Source of the DNA: Acidimicrobiales bacterium
GTDB lineage: Bacteria > Actinomycetota > Acidimicrobiia > Acidimicrobiales > JAHWLA01
Direction of reading: 5' to 3'
DNA: 60,478 nucleotides
Assembly: GCA_035536915.1 (NCBI GenBank)
Contig: DATLNE010000029.1
Coordinates: 1 to 60,478, forward strand
Shown here: positions 40,703 to 49,672 of the stretch, in pieces
Numbering within the stretch: the first letter of the stretch is position 1
Layout of the letters: every line of letters begins with the position of its first letter
Position numbers and translations under genes: made by a program
Notes under the pieces: model-generated
Seen by the model: only the letters and a program-made list of their open reading frames with translations
Told to the model about the DNA's origin: nothing
The model's database searches: none

Positions 40703-42036
40703 GAACCGACGGGCCGCGGAAGCACAACGTACCGACGGCTCAACTAGCCGAGCTGCGAATGACCGCAGGAATGCGCCTCGGTGATCGGCGCGGGGCGCGG
40801 GAGCGTGAGAGCGGCGCCAAACTCGGGCGGGTCGAAGTGGAGCGGATCGCCCGCGAGGTCATCAAGGGCGTTCTCAATGAGTTCGCAGACGCTCGGCACC
40901 AGCGCGGCGAACCGCAACTTCGGGAGGAGGAGGAGGCCGGTGTCACGGAGGCCATCTTTGATTGGCTGTTCGGGCTCGGCCCGTTCGAGGCCATCCTCAG
41001 CCGGCACGACGTAGTCAACGTCCACGTCGCCGGCGCAGGCCCGGTATTCCTCGACCTGGTCGACGGTACGAAGGAGGAGCTCCCTCCGATCGTGGCCAGT
41101 CCGCACGAGTTGACGACATGGGTACGTCGTCAAGCCGTCATCGCCGGCAGGCGGTTCGACAGCACGCACCCGTACACGACGTTCCGGCTCCCGGAGGGAA
41201 GCCGCTGCACCGCGATTGGGTGGCGCACCAAGAAACCCGAGGTCTGGATTCGCTGCCACCACTTCCTGTGCCCCAGCCTCGACGAACTCGTGACGGCCGA
41301 CCAGCCAATGCTCACCGTCGAGGTGGCCGAGTTCCTCCGCGCCGCCGTCCGTGCGGAGATGAACATCCTCATCAGTGGAGGACAGAACACCGGCAAGACG
41401 ACGCTTCTTCGGGCGTGCTGCAACGCGATTTCGCCGCTCCATCGAATCGTCACCGTCGAAAACTCCTTCGAACTCGATCTTGACCTCTTCCCGGACTTCC
41501 ATCCCGACATGACGGCGATGGAAGCCAGCGACATGAACGTTGAGGGTGTCGGCGACGAGTCGTGCTCGGTGCTTCTCAACCGAGCGATGCGGATGGCCGC
41601 GAAGTGGCTGATCCTCGGCGAGGCGCTCGACGACGGGGTGGTGCCGCTACTCAAGGCGTACACGTGCGGCGCGTCCTGCATGTCCACCATCCACGCAAAC
41701 TCATCAGCCGAGGTCTTCACGCGGATTGCGGCACTTGCCCTGGACTCTCACCGGCACTCGCTGGACCCGTCGAGGGCGGTCTACATGGCGGCCGCCGGGA
41801 TTGACCTCAGCGTGCATCTCGTTCGCCTGCCCTCGGGGCGCCGTGTCGTTTCATCCATTCGCGAGGTCGTGCGGGCCGAAGGCCAACACGTCGTCACCGG
41901 GGAGATTTTCGCCCCTGACTCGAATGGAGAAGCAGCTCGTACGACCACGATGCTCCAGGAATCCACGAAGTCGAGGCTTGAGGCTGTCGGGTACGTCGAG
42001 GACGCACGGTCGCCGAAGGTCGGGGCAGCGCGGTGA
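40699..42036 (+). CDS. tadA: TadA/CpaF secretion ATPase
   Basis: The 445-residue ATPase has an N-terminal domain (EAIFDWLFGLGPFEAILSRH, VVNVHVAGAGPVFLDLVDG), the P-loop ISGGQNTGKTTLLRACCNAI at about residues 225-244, VTVENSFELDLDLFPDFH as Asp box, MAAKWLILGEALDDGVVPLL as Walker B, and STIHANSSAEVFTRI as His box. It powers pilin assembly for Tad pili at the inner face of the membrane. The fuller GGTGSGKT loop of relatives is GGQNTGKT here. ATG 40699 overlaps the upstream gene. Confidence 0.92.
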   Translation: MRTDGPRKHNVPTAQLAELRMTAGMRLGDRRGARERESGAKLGRVEVERIAREVIKGVLNEFADARHQRGEPQLREEEEAGVTEAIFDWLFGLGPFEAILSRHDVVNVHVAGAGPVFLDLVDGTKEELPPIVASPHELTTWVRRQAVIAGRRFDSTHPYTTFRLPEGSRCTAIGWRTKKPEVWIRCHHFLCPSLDELVTADQPMLTVEVAEFLRAAVRAEMNILISGGQNTGKTTLLRACCNAISPLHRIVTVENSFELDLDLFPDFHPDMTAMEASDMNVEGVGDESCSVLLNRAMRMAAKWLILGEALDDGVVPLLKAYTCGASCMSTIHANSSAEVFTRIAALALDSHRHSLDPSRAVYMAAAGIDLSVHLVRLPSGRRVVSSIREVVRAEGQHVVTGEIFAPDSNGEAARTTTMLQESTKSRLEAVGYVEDARSPKVGAAR

Positions 42037-43871
42037 CGGCGCAAGCGCTTGTCGGAGCGTCGTTCGGACTCGTGATCGGGTTGGCGTTGACCACGTCGCA
42101 GGGTCTCCTGCCGTCCCGCATCCGGGCAATCACTGGACGGATTCGGCTGCCTCGCCTGGGACCCGACGCTCTCCGCTCGGCGAGCCTTGCCACCGCCGCT
42201 GGCGTGGTCACGAGATGGCCTGTTGCGGCGGCTGCCGCTTGGGTGGCGATGCGGCGAATGGAGACGGCGGCGCGCCGACGCCGTGAATCTCTAGAACAGC
42301 GAGAGATGAAGCTCGCCATAGCGTCGTGGGCGGAGACGCTCCGCGACTTGACGCGGGCGGGGCACTCGATCGAGGAGGCACTGCCGCGTGCCGCCATGGC
42401 GGCGCCGCCTCGGATACGGCCGCTCCTGCTCGAGGCGGAAGCGCGGCGGGAACACGCGGGGCCTGCCGTCGCTCTCGAAAGGCTCGGCGTCGCCCTCGGG
42501 GACCGGGATGGAGACGTGGTCATCCTCAACCTCATCAGGGCAGCGGAAGGACAGGGGGAGAACCTCGCTGAGGTCCTCGGCATCCTGGCGGCAGCAATGC
42601 GACGGACCGCCGCGATGGAGGCCGAGTTCGACGCCGTGCAGGCCAAGCCCCGCAGGTCCATCGCCTGGGCGTCTGGGATCTTCGCTGCGCTGGCGGTCTA
42701 CCTCGCGGTCGCGAGCCCTGACTTGGCGCGGTTCTACAGCACCCTCATCGGCCAAGTCGTGCTTGCCGGCTTGGTGGCGTGGTTCGTCGCCGGGGTCGGA
42801 GTCGTCGGGTCGATCGCTCGGCCAGTCGAACCGGAGCGGGTGCTGGGAACGGTGGAACCCCCATTACGAGGCCCACAGATGTCCATCGCTTTGGCGCCGA
42901 TCGGACTTGTGACCGGTGCACTCGCGCTGGTTGCGGTGCTTGTCAGGGGATCGCTCCATTTCATTGACTGGGCGGCGGCGTCGGGCACGATCGGGGCGGC
43001 GACCGTCCTTGCGCTGCTAGGTGTCGGATTCTTCTATCTGAAGGATGCGGTGACACCGCCCCTGCCGCCACTGGCTCGCGCGCTGGCCATCATCGAAGGG
43101 TCCGCGAGCAACGAGACAGGGCCTTCCCTCCGTGGAGCAGAACGAGCCGTCCGCCGCGTGGGTGACGCGCTCGGCCTGCCGATCCGCGTCCAGCGCCGTT
43201 TCTCCGTCGACCTTCGCTTGGTGGAGGAAACGATCGAGCAGCACCTGTCGCGACGGTTCCTTGGATTCGCTGTAGGCGTGCTGGCACTCCCGACTTTGGC
43301 GGCACTGGCGTTCGCCTTGGGTACGCCGCTCTCGCTGCTGCTGCCGGTCTGGACCAGTCCTGCCCTGGGCCTCCTGGGCTTCGCCTATCCGAGTCGGACC
43401 CTCAAAACGCGGGCTGCTCAGCGGCGCGAGTCGCTTCGATACGCGCTCATCTCATTCCTCTACGCCGCGGCCTCGTCCATGAAGTCCGGCAGGTCGCGTG
43501 AGCAAGCCGTCGAGGACGCGGCGAGCTCCGGGAGCGGTTGGGCATTCGCCGAGCTCCGCGCGGCGCACTGGGAGGCGTGGGCCCTCCAAGAGGACATCGC
43601 GGATCACCTCGACCGCCTCGGTCAAGAGCTGGGAAGCGACGATCTGCGGTCCATTGCCGCAACGCTCGCCGCTGGTGGCGAGAGCGGAGCAGGAATTGCC
43701 GACGCGCTGATCTCCAAGGCGCAGTCGATGCAGGACGGCGTAGTCGCGACGGCGAAGGAGCGCAGCAGCAAGGCTCTGGAGGATATGGACGTGGCGCTAG
43801 TCGCCATGGTCCTCTTCCCGGTGGTCGCGTTCCTGGCCATTCCAGCCGTGACGCAGGCGCAGGCGATCTGA
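42033..43871 (+). CDS. Fused TadB-TadC pilus assembly membrane protein
   Basis: The 612-residue protein contains two type II/IV secretion F domains. The first runs around residues 85-190 (LAIASWAETLRDLTRAGHSI, IRAAEGQGENLAEVLGILAA) and the second about 465-605 (LRYALISFLYAAASSMKSGR, LAAGGESGAGIADALISKAQ), each with its own membrane spans. TadB and TadC are normally separate proteins of about 300 residues that form the platform for the ATPase. No frameshift-like change is seen at the joint near residue 280, so the fusion looks genuine. GTG 42033 overlaps tadA. Confidence 0.82.
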   Translation: MTAQALVGASFGLVIGLALTTSQGLLPSRIRAITGRIRLPRLGPDALRSASLATAAGVVTRWPVAAAAAWVAMRRMETAARRRRESLEQREMKLAIASWAETLRDLTRAGHSIEEALPRAAMAAPPRIRPLLLEAEARREHAGPAVALERLGVALGDRDGDVVILNLIRAAEGQGENLAEVLGILAAAMRRTAAMEAEFDAVQAKPRRSIAWASGIFAALAVYLAVASPDLARFYSTLIGQVVLAGLVAWFVAGVGVVGSIARPVEPERVLGTVEPPLRGPQMSIALAPIGLVTGALALVAVLVRGSLHFIDWAAASGTIGAATVLALLGVGFFYLKDAVTPPLPPLARALAIIEGSASNETGPSLRGAERAVRRVGDALGLPIRVQRRFSVDLRLVEETIEQHLSRRFLGFAVGVLALPTLAALAFALGTPLSLLLPVWTSPALGLLGFAYPSRTLKTRAAQRRESLRYALISFLYAAASSMKSGRSREQAVEDAASSGSGWAFAELRAAHWEAWALQEDIADHLDRLGQELGSDDLRSIAATLAAGGESGAGIADALISKAQSMQDGVVATAKERSSKALEDMDVALVAMVLFPVVAFLAIPAVTQAQAI

Positions 43872-43927
43872 ACTGAGCGTGGAGGTTACGAAATGGGAAG
43901 TTGGCAGCGGTCAGGAGGAGGAAAGCG

Positions 43928-44119
43928 ATGATGCCCCTGGGGCTAGCGATGTTGTTTGTACGGATGATCGCGGACCGCATCGCTGGCATGGAGCGGGACG
44001 AACGTGGCGCTATCGACAACGTGCTCTGGTACGCCTTGATCGCAGCCGGTGTGATCGTGGTCGCCGGGATCTTCGTGTTGAAGATGAAGACGAAGGCAGA
44101 GAGCACCCCGACCGAGTGA
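43928..44119 (+). CDS. Flp-type small pilin
   Basis: ATG 43928 follows a strong AGGAGGAGGAAAG ribosome site. The 63-residue product has a basic/hydrophobic leader, ERDERGAIDNVLWYALIAAG, one hydrophobic segment and a short KMKTKAESTPTE tail, the size and layout of Flp pilins and their class III leader. The strong ribosome site fits a major structural subunit made in excess. The expected prepilin peptidase (TadV/CpaA) is not in the window. Confidence 0.82.
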   Translation: MMPLGLAMLFVRMIADRIAGMERDERGAIDNVLWYALIAAGVIVVAGIFVLKMKTKAESTPTE

Positions 44120-44517
44120 GGCAGCGCATCGTGCGCCGGAACGAGGAAGGCTCGGCGCTGATCGAGGGCACCCTCGTCATGCCGTTCATTCTGATCGTGG
44201 TGGTGCCCACGCTGTTGCAGTTCGGCCTCTGGTACCACGCCAACACCGCGGCGAAGGTCGCGGCGCGACAGGGAGCGGTAGCGGCCAGCTACCCCGAGGT
44301 GCCGCCGGCGGAAGGCGAAGTCGTCGCGCTGGCGTTCGTCGAGCAGCAGGCATCGCGAATGCTTCGCAACCCCACTGCGTCTGTTGCTGTCGCCGGTGAG
44401 TACGTGCGAGTCGACGTCCGGGGACAGGCCGTTCGCCTGGTGCCCTTTGTCTCACTCGATGTGGGGGGTAGCGCAGAGGCCGTCGTTGAACGGTTCCGCT
44501 CGGAGACTGAGCGGTGA
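44116..44517 (+). CDS. TadE-like pseudopilin 1
   Basis: GTG 44116 overlaps the pilin stop. The 133-residue product begins VRQRIVRRNEEGSALIEGTL, the charged leader plus Glu of TadE-type proteins, then a membrane helix (VMPFILIVVVPTLLQFGLWY) and an outside domain with AARQGAVAASYPEVPPAEGE. Minor pseudopilins like this are thought to prime the Tad pilus. First of three in a row. Confidence 0.82.
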   Translation: MRQRIVRRNEEGSALIEGTLVMPFILIVVVPTLLQFGLWYHANTAAKVAARQGAVAASYPEVPPAEGEVVALAFVEQQASRMLRNPTASVAVAGEYVRVDVRGQAVRLVPFVSLDVGGSAEAVVERFRSETER

Positions 44518-44915
44518 GAACCGAGGAAGGATCAGCGGGAATCGAGCTGGTCTTGGCCTTTCCCGTCATCGTGTTGGGGCTCATCTACGTCGTCTTCGTC
44601 GGTCGTGTCGGAACCGGGAGGCTCGAGGTCGACGATGCGGCGCGGATAGCAGCCCGATCGGCATCGGTCGTGAGCCCGGAGCGGGCGCACGAGGCTGCCG
44701 CCGAGGCCGCGCGCCGAACGGTCACCGATCGTGGATTGGTGTGCACGGACCTTGACGTGGTGGTGCATACCGAGAACTTCGTACCCGGCGGCTCTGTCGG
44801 CGTCTCTGTGACCTGCGACGTTCGGGTGAGCGACCTGGGTCTCTTAGGCGTTCCAGGGACCAAACGCCTCGCCGCTTCGTTTACCGAGCAGATCAGTCAG
44901 TACCAGGCGGTGTAA
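44514..44915 (+). CDS. TadE/TadF-like pseudopilin 2
   Basis: The 133-residue product starts VRTEEGSAGIELVLAFPVIV, another EEG leader with membrane helix, followed by DDAARIAARSASVVSPERAH and a Cys pair (CTDLDVV... VTCDVRVS). The layout resembles TadE/TadF. GTG overlaps the previous stop and its own stop overlaps the next ATG, so the three pseudopilins are made together. Confidence 0.82.
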   Translation: MRTEEGSAGIELVLAFPVIVLGLIYVVFVGRVGTGRLEVDDAARIAARSASVVSPERAHEAAAEAARRTVTDRGLVCTDLDVVVHTENFVPGGSVGVSVTCDVRVSDLGLLGVPGTKRLAASFTEQISQYQAV

Positions 44916-45334
44916 TGGCACGTTCGAGGGACAGCGAAGAGGGGTCGATCGTCATTGTCGTGCTGCTGGTCCTTCCGTTGGTGTTCCTCATTGCCGGCTT
45001 TGTGCTTGACCCGACTCTCCTCCTCGCTGACAGGGGCCGCGCGTTTGCAGTTGCCCACGCAGCGGCTCGTGGCGGGGCGGATGAGATTTCGCCAGCCGCG
45101 CACCGGGCGGGACGGTTGGAGCTAGATCCGGAGGCCGCGAAGGCCGCCGCCGAGCGGTACCTGACTCACGCAGGATGGAGCGGAACTGTCACCGCCACGG
45201 CGGAGCGCGTCACAGTCGAAGTTCGGGGGTTCGGGCGGCCCCGCCTGCTCGCTGTCTTCGGGTTTCAGGGCAAGAACATTCGTGCCACCGGTGTCGCCGA
45301 GCCCATCCGTGGGGTCACCGAGGCGGCGCCGTGA
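44915..45334 (+). CDS. TadG-like pilus protein
   Basis: The 139-residue product reads MARSRDSEEGSIVIVVLLVL with a membrane helix and LADRGRAFAVAHAAARGGAD, typical of the N-terminal part of TadG-type proteins and their actinobacterial short forms. The rest is a small alpha/beta domain (VTATAERVTVEVRGFGRPRL). It lacks the von Willebrand A domain of full TadG. ATG 44915 shares a base with the preceding TAA. Confidence 0.75.
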   Translation: MARSRDSEEGSIVIVVLLVLPLVFLIAGFVLDPTLLLADRGRAFAVAHAAARGGADEISPAAHRAGRLELDPEAAKAAAERYLTHAGWSGTVTATAERVTVEVRGFGRPRLLAVFGFQGKNIRATGVAEPIRGVTEAAP

Positions 45335-48300
45335 GCATCCGGCCGTCGACCCGTAGAGCGATCGGAACGCTGGCGACGGCCATCTTGGTCCTCGGTGCAG
45401 TCCCCGCCTGGGTCGTGGCGAACGCTGGTGGCCCGCACTCGCCTCCGAGCCTGGACCACGCACAGGACATACTCGCCGGGCGGGCCGTAGTTACGGACGA
45501 GGGGGTGCTGCACGGGCTCACCACGATGTTCTGGGTCGCGATCGCATGGGTGGTCCTCGCGGTGGCATACGAGGCCCTCTCGTGGGTGGCTGGATGGAGG
45601 CGCACGCCTTCCGTTCTCCGGCCGATTCGACCCGTGGCTCGGCCCATCGTCGCCGCGGCCGCAGTGGTATTTGCCTCCCTTCGACAGATGCCCCTGAGTG
45701 CCGCGGTTCCCGATCAGGCCCCGGTAGTCGCAATCGAGGGACGCTCAAGCGCGGCGCTCGCATCGGAGCCACAGCCTCCCCCCAACGCCGATGTTCCTGC
45801 GGGGTGGGAACTTCACACGGTACGGCCGGGCGAGTACCCGTGGAAGATCGCCGAGGATCTGCTGCCGGGCGCGAGCCGACTGCGGATCGCTGAAGTCACG
45901 GACGCCATCGTCGATCGGAACCTGGGGCGACCCCAGCCGTCATACGGCGGGAAGTATGTCGATCCCGACAGGGTGCACCCAGGGTGGACTCTGCTAAAGC
46001 CCATCAAGGTTTCCCCGGAGGTGGGAGCACCCATCCCAACCCCTTCAGAGCAGCCTCCGCGCCCAACCATGGCGGAGCAGGAGTCGTATGGCACTGACGC
46101 CGCGCTCTGCGACGTAGCGCCGAGTCCACCGGATAGCAACAGCGTTACGGCGGCCAACGAAGCATTCGCCGCTACGACTACGACTACTGCTCCGGAGCCG
46201 CCAGAGTCCCCTGTGCCGCCCACGTCTGCCACGCCTTCCACCTTCTCGGGCGCGGCCGCCGAAGATCACGATTCGCGTGACGCGTCGGGTGACGGCGTGG
46301 TCGGCAAGTCGGGAGCAACGCCTGCTCCTCCGTCGCCACCTCCTCGCGAAGAGGCCGCAGCTGGATCGCAAGGTCAGCCGGCGGGGGAGTCGCGGCCAAA
46401 ACCGAGTGAGGACGAGGCTGACGGGTTCGTACCGGGGAGAGCGCTCCGACCGGGACTGCTCGGGGCCACTGCGCTTGCAACGTGGGCGTTGATCTGGAGG
46501 CGCCTCCGCCGCGCTCGGCAGCTTCGCCGCACGCGGGCCGGGCAAGGGTTCGCACCGCCCGACCCGACCGTTGAGCCGATGGCGCGTGCAGTGCGAGGCA
46601 ACGCTGATGTCTCCGGCCTCGCTCGGCTTGACGCCGCGCTGCGCCACCTGGCGACCAAAGCCGAACTCGATCGAGGGAACCGTTCTCGGCGAAGCGGCCA
46701 TAGGGTACCGAGAGAGAGCGCGCGTCAGACGTCGGAACCGGTGCCCCAGGTGATCCTGCGTCACCCCGAGGACAGCCGTATCGAGGTGTTCCTGGCGGAA
46801 CCCGTCGAGACGGCCTATGTGCCGTGGGAGGCGCGCGCGGGCGGAACGATCTGGACCCTGACCGCCGACGCTCCTCTTACGGATGACGGGACCGCACTGG
46901 TTCCCTGCCCGGCACTCGTGCAGATGGGCACCACCGACGACGAGGCCGAGCTGTTCGTCGACCTGGAGGCGCTCGGAATCCTGGGCCTGGACGGTAACCC
47001 GGAGGCGGTGCGTCAGATCGCCCGGGCCCTGACCGCCACCCTGGTCGTGTCGCCCGCGGCCGCGTACTGCCGGGTACTGACCTACGGCTTCGACCCGCTC
47101 GGCCTCGACACGCAGGACAGGCTCCGGCTGGTGGTGGGCCGCTCGGTCGATGCCGTGTTGAGCGAGGCCGAGTCGACCGCCGGGCCTGTTGCCGAAGCGG
47201 TCGACGCCGAGGCGGCGGGGTCGTCGTTCCGCCTCCGCGGCCTCGTGCCCGAGGAGGGCTGGGAGCCGGCGGTGGTGATCGTGGCCGCCGGCGATCTTTC
47301 CCCGGAGGAGGACGAACGCCTGACGTCGCTCGGCGTTGAGGGCGGCAGGGGTGCTGCCGTAGTCAAGGCCGGGACGGCGCCCCGTTGGACGCTGGCCGCG
47401 GACGAGCCGCCGGGTTGGTGGCGTCTGAACCCGCTCGGTGTGCGGGTCCGACCGGTCGGGATCGCCGCCGAAGAACTGAAGGAACTGGCCGGGTACCTGG
47501 CTGAGGCCGACGCCGCGCCGGTCGACGTCGCGGTGGTAGAGCCGGTGGCGACCTCGCCGAACGGGCACGTCGGTCACGTACAGCCGGACCCGCCACCGGC
47601 CGCCGCCCGAGAGCCGGAATGGCAGGCCATGGTGCGCGTGCTGGGCCCAGTCGACATCGTGGACAGCAGCAGGGTCCCGCAGCCGGTGGACCGCAACCAG
47701 CCGTTGGAACTGGTGGCGTGGCTTGCTACCAATCGGGGCCGCGCCACCCGCACGCGAGCGATCGACGCCCTGTGGTCGGGGCGGGCCATCGACCCGCGCA
47801 GCATCCGCAACGTCATCACCTCGGCGCGCATCCTCCTGCGCAACGTGGCCGGTGATCCACCGAACGAGCAGTGGATTCCGCACCGACAGCAGGAACTCGA
47901 ACTGGACCCGCTGGTGGTAACCGACGTCGACCTGTTGCGTGCCCGAATCGCCTACGCCAGGCAACTGGGACCGGACGAGCGCGCCGCCGTGCTGGCCGAG
48001 GGCCTCGAACTGGTGCGCGGCATCCCCTTCGAGGGCAGCCCGTGGCTCTGGGCCGACGACCTCGTCTCCGACATGTCGGTGGACGTCGTCGACATGATCC
48101 TCGACTTGGCACAACTGCGGCTCCAGGCCGGCGACATGCGTGGGGCCGTCGAGGCCGCCGGCGTGGGCCTGCGAGTCATTCCCCTGCACGAGCAGTTGAC
48201 GGAGTTGTCGATGCAGGCGTGGACCGCGAGCGGAGAACGTCGCCGGGCCCTTGACGTGTACGAAGCCTACGAACGGGCGGTGGCGGCGAGAGGCGAGGAG

Positions 48301-48360
48301 GTCGCGCCCGAGATTGCCCGGTTGCGCAACGAGCTTCTCCGAGCCGTCCCCCATGACTGA
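45331..48360 (+). CDS. Membrane LysM protein with C-terminal BTAD (SARP-type) domain
   Basis: GTG 45331 overlaps the TadG-like gene; the product is 1009 residues. It has two N-terminal membrane spans (residues ~7-28 and 62-88), a LysM-like domain about 160-222 (HTVRPGEYPWKIAEDLLPGA, DPDRVHPGWTLLKP), a Pro/Ser/Thr-rich stretch, a third span near 371-388, and at about 764-1005 a winged-helix-like start (MVRVLGPVDIVDSSRVPQPV) plus the helical BTAD of SARP regulators (LELVRGIPFEGSPWLWADDL). This places a wall-binding part and a regulator-type part in one chain, at the end of the Tad operon. Base composition becomes clearly more GC-rich after about 46750. Confidence 0.8.
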   Translation: MSIRPSTRRAIGTLATAILVLGAVPAWVVANAGGPHSPPSLDHAQDILAGRAVVTDEGVLHGLTTMFWVAIAWVVLAVAYEALSWVAGWRRTPSVLRPIRPVARPIVAAAAVVFASLRQMPLSAAVPDQAPVVAIEGRSSAALASEPQPPPNADVPAGWELHTVRPGEYPWKIAEDLLPGASRLRIAEVTDAIVDRNLGRPQPSYGGKYVDPDRVHPGWTLLKPIKVSPEVGAPIPTPSEQPPRPTMAEQESYGTDAALCDVAPSPPDSNSVTAANEAFAATTTTTAPEPPESPVPPTSATPSTFSGAAAEDHDSRDASGDGVVGKSGATPAPPSPPPREEAAAGSQGQPAGESRPKPSEDEADGFVPGRALRPGLLGATALATWALIWRRLRRARQLRRTRAGQGFAPPDPTVEPMARAVRGNADVSGLARLDAALRHLATKAELDRGNRSRRSGHRVPRESARQTSEPVPQVILRHPEDSRIEVFLAEPVETAYVPWEARAGGTIWTLTADAPLTDDGTALVPCPALVQMGTTDDEAELFVDLEALGILGLDGNPEAVRQIARALTATLVVSPAAAYCRVLTYGFDPLGLDTQDRLRLVVGRSVDAVLSEAESTAGPVAEAVDAEAAGSSFRLRGLVPEEGWEPAVVIVAAGDLSPEEDERLTSLGVEGGRGAAVVKAGTAPRWTLAADEPPGWWRLNPLGVRVRPVGIAAEELKELAGYLAEADAAPVDVAVVEPVATSPNGHVGHVQPDPPPAAAREPEWQAMVRVLGPVDIVDSSRVPQPVDRNQPLELVAWLATNRGRATRTRAIDALWSGRAIDPRSIRNVITSARILLRNVAGDPPNEQWIPHRQQELELDPLVVTDVDLLRARIAYARQLGPDERAAVLAEGLELVRGIPFEGSPWLWADDLVSDMSVDVVDMILDLAQLRLQAGDMRGAVEAAGVGLRVIPLHEQLTELSMQAWTASGERRRALDVYEAYERAVAARGEEVAPEIARLRNELLRAVPHD

Positions 48361-48364
48361 TGAA

Positions 48365-48389
48365 ACGGGGGTCGCATCAGCGACCCCGT
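48365..48389 (+). terminator. Terminator of the Tad operon
   Basis: ACGGGGGTCGC (48365-48375) pairs with GCGACCCCGT (48380-48389), one G bulged, tetraloop ATCA, followed by TTGC. It begins five bases after the stop of the LysM-BTAD gene. Confidence 0.75.
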
Positions 48390-48464
48390 TGCATCGGACC
48401 TTGTTCGGAGCGGAGCAGTGATGCGCGAGGTGAACCCGTCGGGCTGTGGTCGCGATCCCTTGCC

Positions 48465-48501
48465 TAAACGCACGTGCCGCGCGAGGCGGCAGGTGCGTTT
48501 A
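48465..48501. repeat. Long hairpin, 16-bp stem
   Basis: TAAACGCACGTGCCGC (48465-48480) and GCGGCAGGTGCGTTTA (48486-48501) pair with one mismatch around the loop GCGAG. There is no T-run on either side, and a separate terminator lies just upstream. It could be a second terminator, a protein-binding cruciform, or part of an RNA or transfer site. Confidence 0.7.
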
Positions 48502-49048
48502 AAGGACGACACACGCAGGGCGCCACGAGCCCCTCGTATGCGGCCCTGCTCTCGCCGCCGTGCCAGGTCTCAGGTGACGAGCAGGGTCGCGTCTGCCGAA
48601 GGTGACTCGACCGGGCGCGGCCCTTCCGTGGCCGAGCGGTACACACCGTCCTCGCGGTGCGCAGCGGGGGGCTTATGGACGCCCGCCGAGCGATGTCCGG
48701 TGGAGTGCGTCACCATCTGCGCGTGCGTCGCGAGGTGCGGCCGTCCCGCGTCGGCCCCCTCGCGGCGCACCCGATTCGGTGTCGCTCGGTTCGACGCAAC
48801 GTGCCGGCTGCCTTAGTGGACTAGGTGCGGCCACGATCCTGTTCGCCGACACCGTACGGGGAGCGTGAGCGTTGCGCTTCTTGCCTCACCGGGCGGCAGC
48901 GGTCGGCGGACCTGTTGCGGTTACACATGAGCCCCAGCGGACAGGCCCCCAGTACGGTCGTCACTACGCCATATAAGAACGCCGGTAGCCGATACGGCAG
49001 TCCCCCGCCTGCATCGGCACGGCACCTCTCGGAGGACAACTGCCGCCG
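48502..49048. other. Gene-poor stretch with further potential stems
   Basis: No open frame here has convincing coding character on either strand; the long minus-strand frame across 48821-49846 is a shadow of hydrophobic plus-strand genes. CCCTGCTC at 48544-48551 and GAGCAGGG at about 48579-48586 can pair, AGGTGCGGCC occurs twice near 48734 and 48823, and a TATAAG box lies near 48972. It could hold an RNA gene, oriT-like site or just spacer; I cannot tell which. Confidence 0.4.
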
Positions 49049-49270
49049 TTGCCTGAACGTAAACAACCTGCACTCCCCGGGCACTACTTCGCGGTCAACC
49101 TCGTTGTCGTGCTCGTGGTGTCGTTGTTGTTGCCCGACGACTGGTCCCTGGTTACCCAGTTGATTGTGGGAGTCCCGATTGCGGTGGGCGTTGGCATCGC
49201 TCTGCTGGTGCTCATCCGCCGCCGTGCCCAGACGGGGGAGACCGGAGCTGCGCTGCGCCGACAACGCTGA
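49049..49270 (+). CDS. Small two-span membrane protein
   Basis: TTG 49049 gives a 73-residue product: PERKQPALPGHYFAVNL, a hydrophobic helix (VVVLVVSLLLPD), a second one (LIVGVPIAVGVGIALLVLIR) and a basic tail. Two short helices with a DDWSL turn. It precedes two other small membrane proteins in the same direction. No family recognised; the start codon is the weakest part of the call. Confidence 0.5.
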   Translation: MPERKQPALPGHYFAVNLVVVLVVSLLLPDDWSLVTQLIVGVPIAVGVGIALLVLIRRRAQTGETGAALRRQR

Positions 49271-49276
49271 GACGAC

Positions 49277-49567
49277 GTGAAGCCCGACCCTCAAACGGGG
49301 CGACAGCGCCTCGCCCGGTGGCTCGCGGTAATCGGCCTTCTGTACGCAGGGGTGTCCTTCGGCGGGGACAGGCTCGAGACGCCCTCGGCGACCGGGACCA
49401 CTGGCTCGCGGAGGGAGGTTCGCGGCGTGAGAGTCCTGGCGTTCTTCGCACTGTTCGCCGAGTTCGAAGGCCCAGCGGGCGAGCCCACCTATCGAACGGC
49501 TGGCACATGGGCCTTGATCGCCGTCTGCACGTTCCCGATCATGGTTCTCGTCAGCTACCTGATCTGA
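49277..49567 (+). CDS. Small membrane protein, paralogue A
   Basis: GTG 49277 opens a 96-residue protein with two hydrophobic parts: RWLAVIGLLYAGVSFGGDRL and, after RGVRVLAFFALFAEFEG, TWALIAVCTFPIMVLVSYLI at the very end. GGDRL, the RGVR...F block and the ending P-x-x-V-x-YLI match the next protein (49673), so the two are tandem duplicates. Function unknown. Confidence 0.6.
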   Translation: MKPDPQTGRQRLARWLAVIGLLYAGVSFGGDRLETPSATGTTGSRREVRGVRVLAFFALFAEFEGPAGEPTYRTAGTWALIAVCTFPIMVLVSYLI

Positions 49568-49672
49568 GCCGCGCCGCGCCCGTACCTCGACAAGTGGGCG
49601 CGGCCCGAGGCAGTGCCGCGGTTTCGGCCTGGCGTCGTCGCCCTGTGACATGGCTTCCGCTAGGGTCGGGCC

